DNA from: Methylovirgula sp. 4M-Z18
GTDB lineage: Bacteria; Pseudomonadota; Alphaproteobacteria; Rhizobiales; Beijerinckiaceae
DNA: 64,000 nt
Direction of reading: 5' to 3'
Assembly: GCF_037890675.1 (NCBI RefSeq)
Contig: NZ_CP149574.1
Span: 1,116,001 to 1,180,000 of the forward strand
Shown: positions 44,083-53,241 of the stretch, one piece after another
How positions within the stretch are numbered: the first letter of the stretch is position 1
Layout: every line of letters begins with the position of its first letter
Program-made: the position numbers and the translations under genes
Notes under the pieces: generated by a model
The model's input: only the letters and a program-made list of their open reading frames with translations
Database searches by the model: none
What the model was told of the DNA's origin: nothing

Positions 44083-44982
44083 TCATCCCGTGTTCTCATC
44101 ACGCAGGAACCGTTCGACGCGCCGCGCTGTCTCAGCGGCGCTCGTCACGAAAAACAAATGGCCGTCTTCGATCAGTTCGAGCTCTGCATTGGGAATCAGC
44201 ATGTGCAGCAAGCGGCCGTTGATCGGCGGCACGAGCGGGTCGTCGCTCCCCATGATGATGAGGGTCGGTTGCCGCAAGGCCCAGAGCCACGGCACGCTGG
44301 TCCAGCCGGCCATCGCCAGAAGCTGGTAGAGATAGCCGAGCGCCTTGGCGCCTTGCATGGCGTTGGCGTGCGGCGAAATCAGCGACGGATCTTTGCGCAC
44401 CGCGCCGCCGTAAAGGGAGGGCGCGACCTTGTGCATGTATGTTTTGTCGACATAGCGGCGCGGCGTCACCATCTTGAGCATGGCCGAAGGACTGCCGGGT
44501 ACCATGACAGCGCCCGGAGAGGTCGCGCCGAGCACGAGCTTGCGGCACAGTTTCGGATATTGGTGGGCAAATTGCTGCGCGACGCCGCCGCCCCAGGAAA
44601 CGCCAGCCACATCCGCTCGCCCATAACCGAGTTCGCTGAGCAATTGCGCTGCCAATCGCGCCATCCCCGACAGTCGATAGGGCAGAACCGGCGTCGGCGA
44701 GCCGCCCACGCCGGGCATGTCGAAGATGATCGTCGTCGTCTTGGTGAGCGCTTCCATGAAGGGTTGCGCGAGTTGCCAATTGGCGCTGATGCCGTTGAAC
44801 AGAAGCAAGGGGCATTCTTCGTTTCCGGCATGCCTGATGGCAACGGTCAAAAGCTGGCCGCCGATCGAGAGCGAGCGAACGTCGATGTCCGGAGTGGAAG
44901 CGGGCGATTGTGCATCACGGTGGTTCATCGGTTCGGAACGTCTTTCTCGCTTTAAAACGGGGCGCGAATTACTTGCCGCCAT
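44083..44982 (-). CDS. phaZ: Poly(3-hydroxyalkanoate) depolymerase, intracellular alpha/beta hydrolase
   Basis: A 299-residue alpha/beta hydrolase resembling the PhaZ depolymerase of pseudomonads. The nucleophile Ser129 lies in GVSWGGG, the acid near Asp248 in IMGSDDPLVPP and the His at 275 in IEDGHLFF. There is no signal peptide, consistent with intracellular granule mobilisation. The ATG at 44982 shares a base with the MaoC gene stop (TGATG); an internal ATG at 44928 would also preserve the fold. The gene is flanked by phasin and MaoC hydratase. Confidence 0.85.
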   Translation of the reverse strand: MAASNSRPVLKRERRSEPMNHRDAQSPASTPDIDVRSLSIGGQLLTVAIRHAGNEECPLLLFNGISANWQLAQPFMEALTKTTTIIFDMPGVGGSPTPVLPYRLSGMARLAAQLLSELGYGRADVAGVSWGGGVAQQFAHQYPKLCRKLVLGATSPGAVMVPGSPSAMLKMVTPRRYVDKTYMHKVAPSLYGGAVRKDPSLISPHANAMQGAKALGYLYQLLAMAGWTSVPWLWALRQPTLIIMGSDDPLVPPINGRLLHMLIPNAELELIEDGHLFFVTSAAETARRVERFLRDENTG

Positions 44983-45464
44983 CACTTGCTTTTGGCCGGG
45001 ACAAGGAGCGCGAGGGTCTCGGCCAGTAGCGCCGGCTTGGTGGATCCTTCGATCTCCAGCGTGTTCTGGGTTTTCATCAGCACCTGGCCCGCGTCCTTCG
45101 GCCCGACGCCGAGCAAAACAACCCGCAGGCGTACCCGCGCGCCAGCGGGCACAGGCGCCAGGAAACGGACCTTATCGAGCCCGTAATTCAACCCCGCAGC
45201 AACGTCGGCCGGGAGGATGCCCACTTCCATCGACAGGGACGCGATCAGCGACAGCGTGAGATAGCCGTGCGCGATCGTTCCCTTGAACGGGCTCTCCCGT
45301 TTGGCGCGTTCCACATCGACGTGAATCCATTGGTGGTCGCCCGTACATGCGGCGAATTGATCGATCCGAGCTTGATCGATCGTCACCCAATCCGAGACGC
45401 CCAGCTCTTTGCCGACATGATTGCCGATTTCCGCCAATGTGAAACGTGCCAAGGTCGCCTCCAA
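44982..45464 (-). CDS. phaJ: MaoC-like (R)-specific enoyl-CoA hydratase
   Basis: A 160-residue single hot-dog enzyme. The hydratase-2 motif is complete: Asp43 and His48 in CTGDHQWIHVD with GTIAHGYLTLSL downstream. This enzyme type turns trans-2-enoyl-CoA from beta-oxidation into (R)-3-hydroxyacyl-CoA, the monomer for PHA synthase. Its coupling to the depolymerase gene and the nearby acyl-CoA ligase supports the PHA link. The symbol is given by context. Confidence 0.82.
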   Translation of the reverse strand: MEATLARFTLAEIGNHVGKELGVSDWVTIDQARIDQFAACTGDHQWIHVDVERAKRESPFKGTIAHGYLTLSLIASLSMEVGILPADVAAGLNYGLDKVRFLAPVPAGARVRLRVVLLGVGPKDAGQVLMKTQNTLEIEGSTKPALLAETLALLVPAKSK

Positions 45465-45490
45465 CGATTCATGCGATTCCGACGTCTTCG

Positions 45491-47143
45491 TTACATCTCG
45501 CCATAGAGCCGGCGCAGCTCTTTCTTGTCCATCTTGCCCACGCTCGTCTTGGCGATCTGCGGAATGAACAAGATCTTCTGCGGCACGCCGTATTTCGAGA
45601 TGATGCCCTTGTCGGCGAAGGTCAGCAGATGCGCCTTCACATCGTCATCAGTCAGTTCTGTCGGCACTTTGGCATCGCGCACGATGAGCGCGAGCGGCCG
45701 CTCGCCCCAGCGGTCGTCCTTGATGCCGATCACGGCGACTTCGGAGACGCCCTTGCATTGCATGATGAGATCTTCGATCTGCAACGACGACACCCATTCG
45801 CCGCCGGTCTTGATGACGTCCTTGATCCGGTCGGTAATATGGACATAGCCGTCCGGCGTGATGACGCCGATGTCGTTGGTGTGCAGATAGCCGCCCTCCC
45901 ACAGTTTTTCGGAGGCGTCGGGATTGCCGAAATAGCCCTGCGTCAGCCATGGCGCGCGCACCACCACTTCGCCGGCCGTGGTGCCGTCATTCGGAACGTT
46001 ATTCATATCGGCATCGACCACACGGATGTCGACCAGCGGGCCGGCGATGCCGGCGCGCACGCGGATGTCGATTTCCTTGTCTGCGTCGCCGCCGAGATCG
46101 CTCGACCGCACATGGCCGAGGCATAGAAGCGGCCCGGTTTCCGACATGCCGTAACCCGCGTAGATATCGACGCCGGCATCCATTGCCTGTTTGGCGAGCG
46201 CCTTCGACAGCGCCGAGCCGCCGATGACCATCTTCAGGCCGGCGAGATCGGTATTGGCAGTTTTGGCCGCATTGAGCAGCATTTGCAGAATGGTCGGCAC
46301 GCCGTGAGTGAACGTCACACCCTCGCTCTTGATCAGCTTGACGAGGAGTGCCGGATCGTAGCGGCCGGGATAGACCTGTTTCACACCCGCGAGTGTTGCC
46401 GCCCACGGAAAGCCCCAGGCGTGCACATGGAACATCGGCGTGATCGGCATATAGACGTCATCGCGATGGAAACGCCCCTGCTGGCCCGGTTGGCCGAGAA
46501 AGGCGAGTTCGGCGAGCGCATGCAGCAGCAATTGCCGATGACTGTAATAGACGCCCTTCGGCAAGCCGGTCGTGCCGGTGGTGTAGAAGGTCGTCGCTTG
46601 CGCATTCTCGTCGAAATCGGGGAAGTCGCAATCCGGCGATGCGACGGCCAAAAGGTCTTCATATTCGCCGATAAATGGCAAGCCATGCGTCTCCGGCTCA
46701 GGCGCATCCGTCAGCAGGACGAATTGCTTGACCTTCGGCAGTTGCGAGCGGATGCCGGCTAGCATGGCGGCAAATTCCGCATTCACCAACAGAACCGACG
46801 CTCCGGCATGATTGATCGTGTAGGCGACCTGCTCGGGCGAGAGGCGCACATTCACGGTCTGCAGAACGGCGCCCATCATCGGCACGGCGAAGAAGGCCTC
46901 GAGAAACCGGTGGCTGTCCCAGTCGAGCACGCCCACCGTGTCGCCCGGCTTCACGCCAAGCTTCGCCAGCGCCGTCCCCAAACGGCCGATCCGCTCCCGC
47001 ACCTGCCGATAGGTGAGGCGGCGCGAGTCGCGATAGACGACCTCCTGATCGGGCACCTGCGATAGCGGCGTGTGCCAGATCTGCTTGATCAACAGGGGAT
47101 ATTGATAGGCATTTGCCGCAGCATCGATCAATCTGACGGACAT
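45491..47143 (-). CDS. Medium/long-chain fatty acid-CoA ligase (AlkK-like)
   Basis: A 550-residue AMP-forming acyl-CoA ligase. The ATP motif TTFYTTGTTGLPKGVYYSH, the core GYGMSETGPLLCLG, the hinge DVIKTGGEWVSSLQIED and the catalytic Lys near the C-terminus in KTSVGKMDKKELR are present. The family includes AlkK and DmdB-type enzymes for medium-chain or sulfur-containing acids; the exact substrate is open. It lies 26 bases upstream of the MaoC gene on the same strand and could feed fatty acids into PHA synthesis. Confidence 0.88.
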   Translation of the reverse strand: MSVRLIDAAANAYQYPLLIKQIWHTPLSQVPDQEVVYRDSRRLTYRQVRERIGRLGTALAKLGVKPGDTVGVLDWDSHRFLEAFFAVPMMGAVLQTVNVRLSPEQVAYTINHAGASVLLVNAEFAAMLAGIRSQLPKVKQFVLLTDAPEPETHGLPFIGEYEDLLAVASPDCDFPDFDENAQATTFYTTGTTGLPKGVYYSHRQLLLHALAELAFLGQPGQQGRFHRDDVYMPITPMFHVHAWGFPWAATLAGVKQVYPGRYDPALLVKLIKSEGVTFTHGVPTILQMLLNAAKTANTDLAGLKMVIGGSALSKALAKQAMDAGVDIYAGYGMSETGPLLCLGHVRSSDLGGDADKEIDIRVRAGIAGPLVDIRVVDADMNNVPNDGTTAGEVVVRAPWLTQGYFGNPDASEKLWEGGYLHTNDIGVITPDGYVHITDRIKDVIKTGGEWVSSLQIEDLIMQCKGVSEVAVIGIKDDRWGERPLALIVRDAKVPTELTDDDVKAHLLTFADKGIISKYGVPQKILFIPQIAKTSVGKMDKKELRRLYGEM

Positions 47144-47386
47144 GGCGTGATCCTCCTCGCAACGCGAATGACGCTTGTTCTATCGTTCTAAGACTGCCGC
47201 CACGCCGGCAGCTTGTTTGGGCTTCGCCGCTTCGTTGCGCCTTGCTGCGCTTTCAGCGCATGCAAGCTTGCGCAGAGACTGCACTTTGTGAAGGTTCGCA
47301 ATGGCCGCAAATCGGGCCATTTCGGCCAAGTGCGCCGGGCAGGGCGGCATGCGAACCGCCCCAAGGCCCGTGCGGCCGCGACCCTC

Positions 47387-47650
47387 CTATTTCTTTGCGG
47401 CTCCACCCTTTTCTCCGCCGGCCTCGGCGTCCAGAAAACTCTTGAACATGTTCGGAAGCCAATCCATTCCCGCCGGAGCGTTCGACAGCCAGGTCCGGGT
47501 CAATCCGTCGAGCGACAGGCGGTCCATATCGGCCATCATGCGCTTCTCGATTTCGGCAAGCCAAGCCGCCTGCAGCGGGCGAATGTCCGGCAGCCCCATC
47601 ACCTCCCGTGCTTCGGCCGGCGTGCATTCGATATTGATCGTAACCTGCAT
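47387..47650 (-). CDS. DUF6489 family small protein
   Basis: An 87-residue protein starting MQVTINIECTPAEAREVMGL. The short beta-strand start followed by a helical middle (DIRPLQAAWLAEIEKRMMAD) and a Gly/Lys-rich tail fits the DUF6489 family of alphaproteobacteria, often encoded near PHA and fatty-acid genes. The NAPAGMDWLPNMFKSFLDA segment resembles granule-associated amphipathic helices. The function is unproven. Confidence 0.75.
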   Translation of the reverse strand: MQVTINIECTPAEAREVMGLPDIRPLQAAWLAEIEKRMMADMDRLSLDGLTRTWLSNAPAGMDWLPNMFKSFLDAEAGGEKGGAAKK

Positions 47651-47700
47651 TATAGCACTCCTTCAAAAAGATTGACCGCGCCGAGGCCCGATGCTTCGCC

Positions 47701-48786
47701 TCAGCCGCGTGAACTTAGAATGTTTTTTGCTGTCTCGTCATCGTTCTGTGCCGCGCGATGCCGAAAAGCCGTCGGCGACATGGCGGTCCAGCGCCGGAAA
47801 GCGTGCCGGAAATTTGCGGCGTCGCTGTAACCGAGCGCATAGGCGATGTCCTCCCGCGTCATTTCCGTCTCGCGCAGATATTTCATGGCGATGTGCTGCC
47901 GCAGCTCGTCCAGCAATTGTCGGTAGGAAGTGCCTTCCTGGTCGAGTTTGCGCCGCAGGGTGCGCGCTGTCGTGCGCAGGCGCTTCGCCGTGACCGAGAG
48001 GCTCGGCCGCTGGGCGAGATCTTCCAGCAGGATCTTGCGCACCTTGCCCGCGGTTCCGGTTTGGCGCCAGAGAGCCAGGAGCAGGTCCTCGCAAAGCTCA
48101 AGGGCGATCGGATGGGTCGTTCGGTTGCCGAGCCGCGCCGCATCGTCGAGCCATTTCGCGTCGAACACGATCTGATTGGCCGGCTGATCGAACCGAACCA
48201 GGCAATCCGAAAATTCCGCCGGCGATCGAAAACCGAGCGGGCAGGGGTAGGCGAACGAAATCTGATTGGGCGCGAAAGCGGCGCCCATCAGGTCGCGCTG
48301 CAGGCACAGATGCGTTGCGATCTGCATCTCGATTTGAAAGCGGTAGAGTCTGGCATCCGATTTCGGATGCGAGATCGGATCGATCGTCCAGATGCCCCAG
48401 TGGCTGGTTTCCTCGAATGAAATCGTCGTGAGGGGCATTGCCAGCGCGTGATAGCGGACGGCGAAGTCCATCGTGCGGCGAAAGTCCGAACTGGACAACA
48501 TCGCGTAGCCATACATGCCATAGGTCGAGATATGAAATCGCGACCCGACCTTGAACGGCAATTGCGTATCGTGCGACAACGCCAGCGCATTGCGACAGCA
48601 GTTCAGGATTTGATTGATCGAGACTTTCGCGCCGACCGCATACATGTCCTCGCTCGAGAGCCCCGTTCCGTGCAAAGCCTGCTCCGGGCTGATCCCTTCG
48701 TCCGCAAGCGCTTCGACCAGCGCAACGATCTTCGCCGCCGTGTAAACTTTCTCGCCAAATCCGACAGCGGCCATGTTTTGCTCCAT
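47701..48786 (-). CDS. AraC-family transcriptional regulator
   Basis: A 361-residue regulator. The N-terminal 190 residues match the arabinose-binding-like sensor of ArgR/OruR-type AraC proteins (MYGYAMLSSSDFRRTMDFAV). The C-terminal AraC DNA-binding domain has two helix-turn-helix units (SVTAKRLRTTARTLRRKLDQ and REDIAYALGYSDAANFRHAF). It sits between DUF6489 and the PHA synthase gene on the same strand and may regulate the cluster. The ATG at 48786 is used; an upstream GTG adds three residues. Confidence 0.9.
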   Translation of the reverse strand: MEQNMAAVGFGEKVYTAAKIVALVEALADEGISPEQALHGTGLSSEDMYAVGAKVSINQILNCCRNALALSHDTQLPFKVGSRFHISTYGMYGYAMLSSSDFRRTMDFAVRYHALAMPLTTISFEETSHWGIWTIDPISHPKSDARLYRFQIEMQIATHLCLQRDLMGAAFAPNQISFAYPCPLGFRSPAEFSDCLVRFDQPANQIVFDAKWLDDAARLGNRTTHPIALELCEDLLLALWRQTGTAGKVRKILLEDLAQRPSLSVTAKRLRTTARTLRRKLDQEGTSYRQLLDELRQHIAMKYLRETEMTREDIAYALGYSDAANFRHAFRRWTAMSPTAFRHRAAQNDDETAKNILSSRG

Positions 48787-48825
48787 GCTTGACACAACCC
48801 GCGGCGGTCCCGCCGCGCGTTCCGT

Positions 48826-50538
48826 TCAAGCCTCGACCACATAGGTTCCCGGGGCATCGCCCAACGGAGGATGGGCTTCGCTGCCGAGGGTTTTCGGCGC
48901 GGACCGCTGGCCGCCCGAATGGTCGATGGACCAATTGCGCCACAGGTCCCACCAGGATCCGCTCGTCGGCGTCGCCTCTCTCAGCCAGTCGTCGGGGGAC
49001 GCGGGCAGGGCAGGGTTGAGAAAGAACTTGGCCTTCGCATTCGTCGGCGGATTGATCAGGCTCTGGATGTGGCCGCTGTTGCTCAAGATGAAATCGTTCT
49101 TGCCGCCGAAGCTCCGCGCCGATTGATAGACGCCCTTCCACGGTGTGATATGGTCCGTCGTTCCGGCGACGAACATTTTGTCGAAGGACAATTTCGACAG
49201 ATCGATGGGCTTGCCGAGAACTTTCATCGCGCCCGGGTGGATCAGGCGGTTGTCGCGGAAAATGTCGATCAGTTCAGCATGGAATTTCGCCGGCAGCCGC
49301 GTCGAATCGTTGCTCCAATACAGGATGTCGAAAGCGGGCGGTGGATTGCCCATGAGATAATTGTTGACCCAGAAATTCCAGACGAGATCATTCGGCCGCA
49401 ACCAGGCGAAGATGCGATTCATTTCGGTGCCGTCGAGAATGCCTTTGGTCTGCGAGGCAAGCTTGGCCGCGCCCGCGGTTTCGTCCGTGGCGAAAAGCGC
49501 CAGCGTGCCATCGCGGATTTGCCCGAGCACCGCCACCATCATCGTCATCGCTTGAATGCCGGTGTCGCCCGTGTTGGCATAATGGGCGGCGAGCGCTGCC
49601 GCCGTCATGGCGCCCGAGCAGGCCGCATGAATGATGAAATCGTTCGAGCCGGTGATGTCGCGCATGGCCGCAATCGCTTCGTCGAGCGCCGCCACATAAG
49701 CGTCTATGCCCCAGTGGCTTTGCGCTTCGCTCGGGTTGCGCCAACTGACGACGAAGATTTGCAGGCCGTGCTTGACGAGATATTCGACGATGCTCCGTCC
49801 GGGCGCCAGATCGAACACGTAAAACTTGTTGATCTCCGGCGGAATGATGAGATGCGGCCGCTCGAAGACCGTGTCGGTCGTCGGCGCATATTGAATGAGC
49901 TCCAGCAGCGGATTGCGGAACACCACCTTGCCCGCCGACAAGGCCAAATTCTCACCGACCGTGAAGGCCTCGCGGTTTACCTGCGACGGCAGGCCGCCGT
50001 TGTTGCGTATGTCATCGACGAAATTCTTCAACCCGTCGAGAACGTTTTGTCCTTTCGTCGCAACAGTTTTGCGCAGCGCCGCGGGGTTGGTCAGAATGGC
50101 GTTGGTGGGCGCGAAGGCGTCGGCAAAGAGCGAAACCGCGAAACGCGCCCGCTCCTTGGTGCGATCGTCGAGGTCGGTGCGCTCGACGAAACCCTGCAGT
50201 GCATTCGTCCACGCCACATAGCCTTGCAGCATCGTGCGGTAGAGCGGATTTTGCATCCATGCTTCGTCGTTGAATCGTTTGTCGCCTTTCGAGGGCGCGA
50301 GCTCCGATTGCCCGGCGATGACCGCCACGAGGTCGCGCACGAGCGCGGCTTCCTGTTCGACCACCAGCATCGGATTGCGCAAGGCTTCCTTTGCGAGCAC
50401 CTGAAAGCTCGCCATGATGTCCTGCGGCCTGAGGCCGATGAAGGGATTGGGGCCGAGCAGATTGTCGGTCACCTGATCGGCGAGCGTTTGATCGTCCTTG
50501 TCAGTCTTCGGTGCTTGGGTGTGCTTGTCGCTGCTCAT
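48826..50538 (-). CDS. phaC: Polyhydroxyalkanoate synthase-family protein with altered nucleophile box
   Basis: A 570-residue PhaC-family polymerase with class II-like features. The catalytic residues are placed at Cys307, Asp462 (GTTDHITPW) and His490 (SNSGHIQS). The box around the cysteine reads HAACSGAMT, whereas most synthases have G-x-C-x-G-G; both outer glycines are Ala here. The ATG at 50538 follows GGAG with good spacing. Surrounding genes for phasin, depolymerase and hydratase support a PHA function, but a side activity or altered monomer range is possible. Confidence 0.85.
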   Translation of the reverse strand: MSSDKHTQAPKTDKDDQTLADQVTDNLLGPNPFIGLRPQDIMASFQVLAKEALRNPMLVVEQEAALVRDLVAVIAGQSELAPSKGDKRFNDEAWMQNPLYRTMLQGYVAWTNALQGFVERTDLDDRTKERARFAVSLFADAFAPTNAILTNPAALRKTVATKGQNVLDGLKNFVDDIRNNGGLPSQVNREAFTVGENLALSAGKVVFRNPLLELIQYAPTTDTVFERPHLIIPPEINKFYVFDLAPGRSIVEYLVKHGLQIFVVSWRNPSEAQSHWGIDAYVAALDEAIAAMRDITGSNDFIIHAACSGAMTAAALAAHYANTGDTGIQAMTMMVAVLGQIRDGTLALFATDETAGAAKLASQTKGILDGTEMNRIFAWLRPNDLVWNFWVNNYLMGNPPPAFDILYWSNDSTRLPAKFHAELIDIFRDNRLIHPGAMKVLGKPIDLSKLSFDKMFVAGTTDHITPWKGVYQSARSFGGKNDFILSNSGHIQSLINPPTNAKAKFFLNPALPASPDDWLREATPTSGSWWDLWRNWSIDHSGGQRSAPKTLGSEAHPPLGDAPGTYVVEA

Positions 50539-50592
50539 GGTCGGCTCCATCGGGCGGCCAGTTGTTGTCTCTGCAAATGATCGGCGCGGCCG

Positions 50593-51801
50593 CTAGACGA
50601 ACGCGCTCAATCCCGTGATGGCCTTGCCGACGATCAGCGTGTTCATTTCGCGCGTGCCTTCGTATGAATAGATCGCCTCCGCATCGGCGACGAAGCGGCC
50701 GATATGTTCGTCGAGCAGAATGCCGTTGCCGCCCAAGAGTTCTCGCGCATAGCCGACGGTCTCGCGGCATTTGACAGTGCAATAGGCCTTGGCGAGCGAG
50801 GCATGTTCGTCGGTCATCTTGCCCTGGTCCTGCAATTGCGCGAGGCGCAGCATCATGCTTTGCGTCGCGGTGACGTTGCCGAGCATTTTGACGAGCAGGT
50901 CCTGCACGAGTTGGAAGCCGCCGATCAGGCGGTCGAATTGCTTGCGGTGCAGTGCGTAGCGCAACGCGTGTTCATAGGCGCCCATCTGGCAGCCGACGGC
51001 GAACCACGCGACGCCCGTGCGCGTCATGCGCAGGACCTTGGCCGTATCCTTGAAGCTGTTGGCATTCTGCAAACGGTCGGCTTCCGGCACGCGGCAGTTC
51101 CGCAGCGTGATCAGGCCGTTCTGCACGACGCGCAGCGCCATCTTGTTTTCGATTTTTTGTACCGAGAAGCCGGGGTTCTCTTTGCCGACCACGAAGCCTT
51201 TCACCTGGTTGCTTGCTTCGTCGCGCGCCCAGATGACGTTGAGATCGGCGAAGGTCGAATTGCCGATCCATTTCTTTTGCCCGTTCAGAATCCAAGCGTC
51301 GTTCTCGCGGCGGCATGTCGTCGTCATGCCGCCCGACGTGGCCGAGCCGACGTCCGGTTCGGTCAGGCCGAAGGAGCCGATTTTTTCGAAGCGCATCATG
51401 GCCGGCAGCCAGCGCTGCTTCTGCTCTTCGTTGCCGCACAGGTAGATGGAGCCGGCCGACAAGCCGGTATGGACGCCGTAGAATGTCGCGACCGACGAAT
51501 CGACCCGCGCCAGTTCCATGCAGATGAAGCCGTTCAGCAGCATGCTGCCGCCGGCGCAGCCGTAGCCCTCATAGCCGATGCCGCCGATGCCGAGCGCCGC
51601 AATCTTGGGGATGATTTCGAACGGAAATTTGTCCCGTGCCCAATAATCTTCGATGATCGGCGCGACGGTCGTTTCGGCGAAATCGCGGACGCGCGCGAGT
51701 ATCCCGCGCTCCTCGGCATTCAGGACATCGGCGATTTGATAGAAGTCGCCGTTCACCGGCGGCGTTTTGAACGCGTCCTTGGGGGCAGCAGCGGCCGTCA
51801 T
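50593..51801 (-). CDS. Acyl-CoA dehydrogenase (glutaryl-CoA dehydrogenase-like)
   Basis: A 402-residue flavoprotein of the acyl-CoA dehydrogenase family. The N-terminal domain includes GIGGIGYEGYGCAGGSMLLN and the FAD motif SFGLTEPDVGSATSG. The catalytic Glu is in YSYEGTREMNTLIVGKAITG near the C-terminus. Overall similarity is closest to the glutaryl-CoA dehydrogenase group, but the substrate is uncertain. It lies 54 bases upstream of phaC on the same strand. Confidence 0.9.
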   Translation of the reverse strand: MTAAAAPKDAFKTPPVNGDFYQIADVLNAEERGILARVRDFAETTVAPIIEDYWARDKFPFEIIPKIAALGIGGIGYEGYGCAGGSMLLNGFICMELARVDSSVATFYGVHTGLSAGSIYLCGNEEQKQRWLPAMMRFEKIGSFGLTEPDVGSATSGGMTTTCRRENDAWILNGQKKWIGNSTFADLNVIWARDEASNQVKGFVVGKENPGFSVQKIENKMALRVVQNGLITLRNCRVPEADRLQNANSFKDTAKVLRMTRTGVAWFAVGCQMGAYEHALRYALHRKQFDRLIGGFQLVQDLLVKMLGNVTATQSMMLRLAQLQDQGKMTDEHASLAKAYCTVKCRETVGYARELLGGNGILLDEHIGRFVADAEAIYSYEGTREMNTLIVGKAITGLSAFV

Positions 51802-52222
51802 GATCTGATCCTCCCCTATCCGGAATCAGGTCCGCGCCTCTTCTCCTGTCGGGGGCGGCGTCGGACGCGTTGCGGCGGCTTCGGCGCGGCTGCTTCGATC
51901 CCAGAAGCCTATCATCTACCTGAATCCAGCAAATGAAAGGTGGAAAGTGGACAAGTGGCGGTCAGATTCGGCCATCGAGAGGCGGTGACCACCGCCGCCG
52001 GCGTCGCATGCCTTGTCTTTGGCCGGTTTTGCCGGAACGGGGCGAACGCCACGCGCGGCGGACCGTCGCATGGGGTCCAATTCGGCCGCCGGAAGAGCCG
52101 CAGGAGCCGGTCTTCACCGGAATGGCCCCACGTCCGCAGCGTCCCGAGCGCTCCTCCACGCGATTGACGCGACCGCGGGTTTGCGGCATGTCGGAGATGT
52201 GTGATCTTCAAGGAGCTCTTCC
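51802..52222. other. Intergenic stretch without a supported gene
   Basis: About 420 bases between the divergent acyl-CoA dehydrogenase and bioY genes. Frames on both strands are arginine-rich and look non-coding. It must hold both promoters; I saw no riboswitch-like or repeated structure. Confidence 0.45.
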
Positions 52223-52789
52223 ATGCGCAATGCCACGACACCTTTCGTCCCCTTCAGCCTGGCGGGCAGCGATCTCGCGCGAAAGTCGGTCGCGGTTTTG
52301 ATCGGTGTTGCCGCGCTGACCCTGGCGTCCAAAATTCAGGTGCCGATGCTGCCGGTGCCGATGACGATGCAGACCTTCGCGGTGGTCATGGTCGGCGCCC
52401 TGTGCGGCGCGCGCCTCGGCCTTGTCACCGTCCTGGCCTGGCTCGCTTTGACCTTGCTCGGGGTGCCGCTGATTGCCGAATGGGTGGCGGGGCCCGCGCC
52501 GTTCGTGGGCCCCACCGCCGGCTATCTCGCCTCCTTCCCGCTCATGGCAGTGCTCATGGGCTGGCTCGCCGAACGCGGCTGGACCAATAATCTCGTCCTG
52601 TCGGGTCTCGCGATGGTCTTGGCCAACGTCGTGTGCTTCGTGCTGGGCTGGGCCTGGCTCGCGACGCTTATCGGTGCCGATAAGGCGCTCGCGTTCGGCG
52701 TCACGCCGTTCCTCCTCGGCTCGGTCGTCAAATGCGCCCTCGGTGTGGCGCTGGTGGAAGCGCTGCGTCGCAACGTCAAATCGGCTTGA
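52223..52789 (+). CDS. bioY: Biotin transporter S component BioY
   Basis: A 188-residue membrane protein with about six helices. Typical BioY features are IQVPMLPVPMTMQTFAVVMV, LGLVTVLAWLALTLLGVPLI and GPTAGYLASFP. BioY captures biotin either alone or with an ECF energising module (bioMN), which is not nearby. AAGGAG precedes the ATG at a good distance. It is followed 7 bases later by a DUF1284 gene, a recurrent association. Confidence 0.93.
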   Translation: MRNATTPFVPFSLAGSDLARKSVAVLIGVAALTLASKIQVPMLPVPMTMQTFAVVMVGALCGARLGLVTVLAWLALTLLGVPLIAEWVAGPAPFVGPTAGYLASFPLMAVLMGWLAERGWTNNLVLSGLAMVLANVVCFVLGWAWLATLIGADKALAFGVTPFLLGSVVKCALGVALVEALRRNVKSA

Positions 52790-52796
52790 GCGCAGG

Positions 52797-53216
52797 ATGG
52801 TCGTCCGACTGCGCGGCCATCACCTCAATTGCATTCTGACCTATCTTGGCCGGGGCTACAGCCCCGGCTTTGTTTTGAATATGGACGAGATCGTGACGCG
52901 GCTGCGAGCCGGCGCCATCGTCGAAATCGTCACCGGGCCGGATGATCTGTGCCGTCCGCTGCTGGCGGAGCAGGCGGCGCCGCACTGCCTCAACGACAGC
53001 GTCGTCGCGCGGGATGCGCGGGCGCTGCAAGCGCTCGGGGGCCTGTTAGGCCGCGACCTGGACGTGGGAGATCGCTTGGCGCTCGATGCGGCGCTTCTGA
53101 GCGATCTTCGCTCAGCCTTCGCGAGCGGGTCGACGCGAGCCGCATGCGCGGGCTGCGAATGGTCGAGCCTCTGCGACGCGATCGCGGCGTCGGGATTCAC
53201 CGAGACGAAATTGTGA
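52797..53216 (+). CDS. DUF1284 domain protein
   Basis: A 139-residue soluble protein starting VRLRGHHLNCILTYLGRGYSPGFVLNMDEIVTRL, the signature of DUF1284. Four or more cysteines (HHLNC, DDLC, PHC and the cluster CAGCEWSSLC) suggest iron-sulfur or metal binding. It is the second gene after bioY with 7 bases between, so a link to biotin is plausible but unproven. Confidence 0.75.
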   Translation: MVVRLRGHHLNCILTYLGRGYSPGFVLNMDEIVTRLRAGAIVEIVTGPDDLCRPLLAEQAAPHCLNDSVVARDARALQALGGLLGRDLDVGDRLALDAALLSDLRSAFASGSTRAACAGCEWSSLCDAIAASGFTETKL

Positions 53217-53241
53217 ACCGATTAGGGGCCACGGTGCTGTC

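Noticed and set aside
52850-52875. GC-rich palindrome GCCGGGGCT/AGCCCCGGC inside the DUF1284 gene
   Set aside because: It encodes the family-conserved LGRGYSPGF segment, so it is explained by coding sequence.
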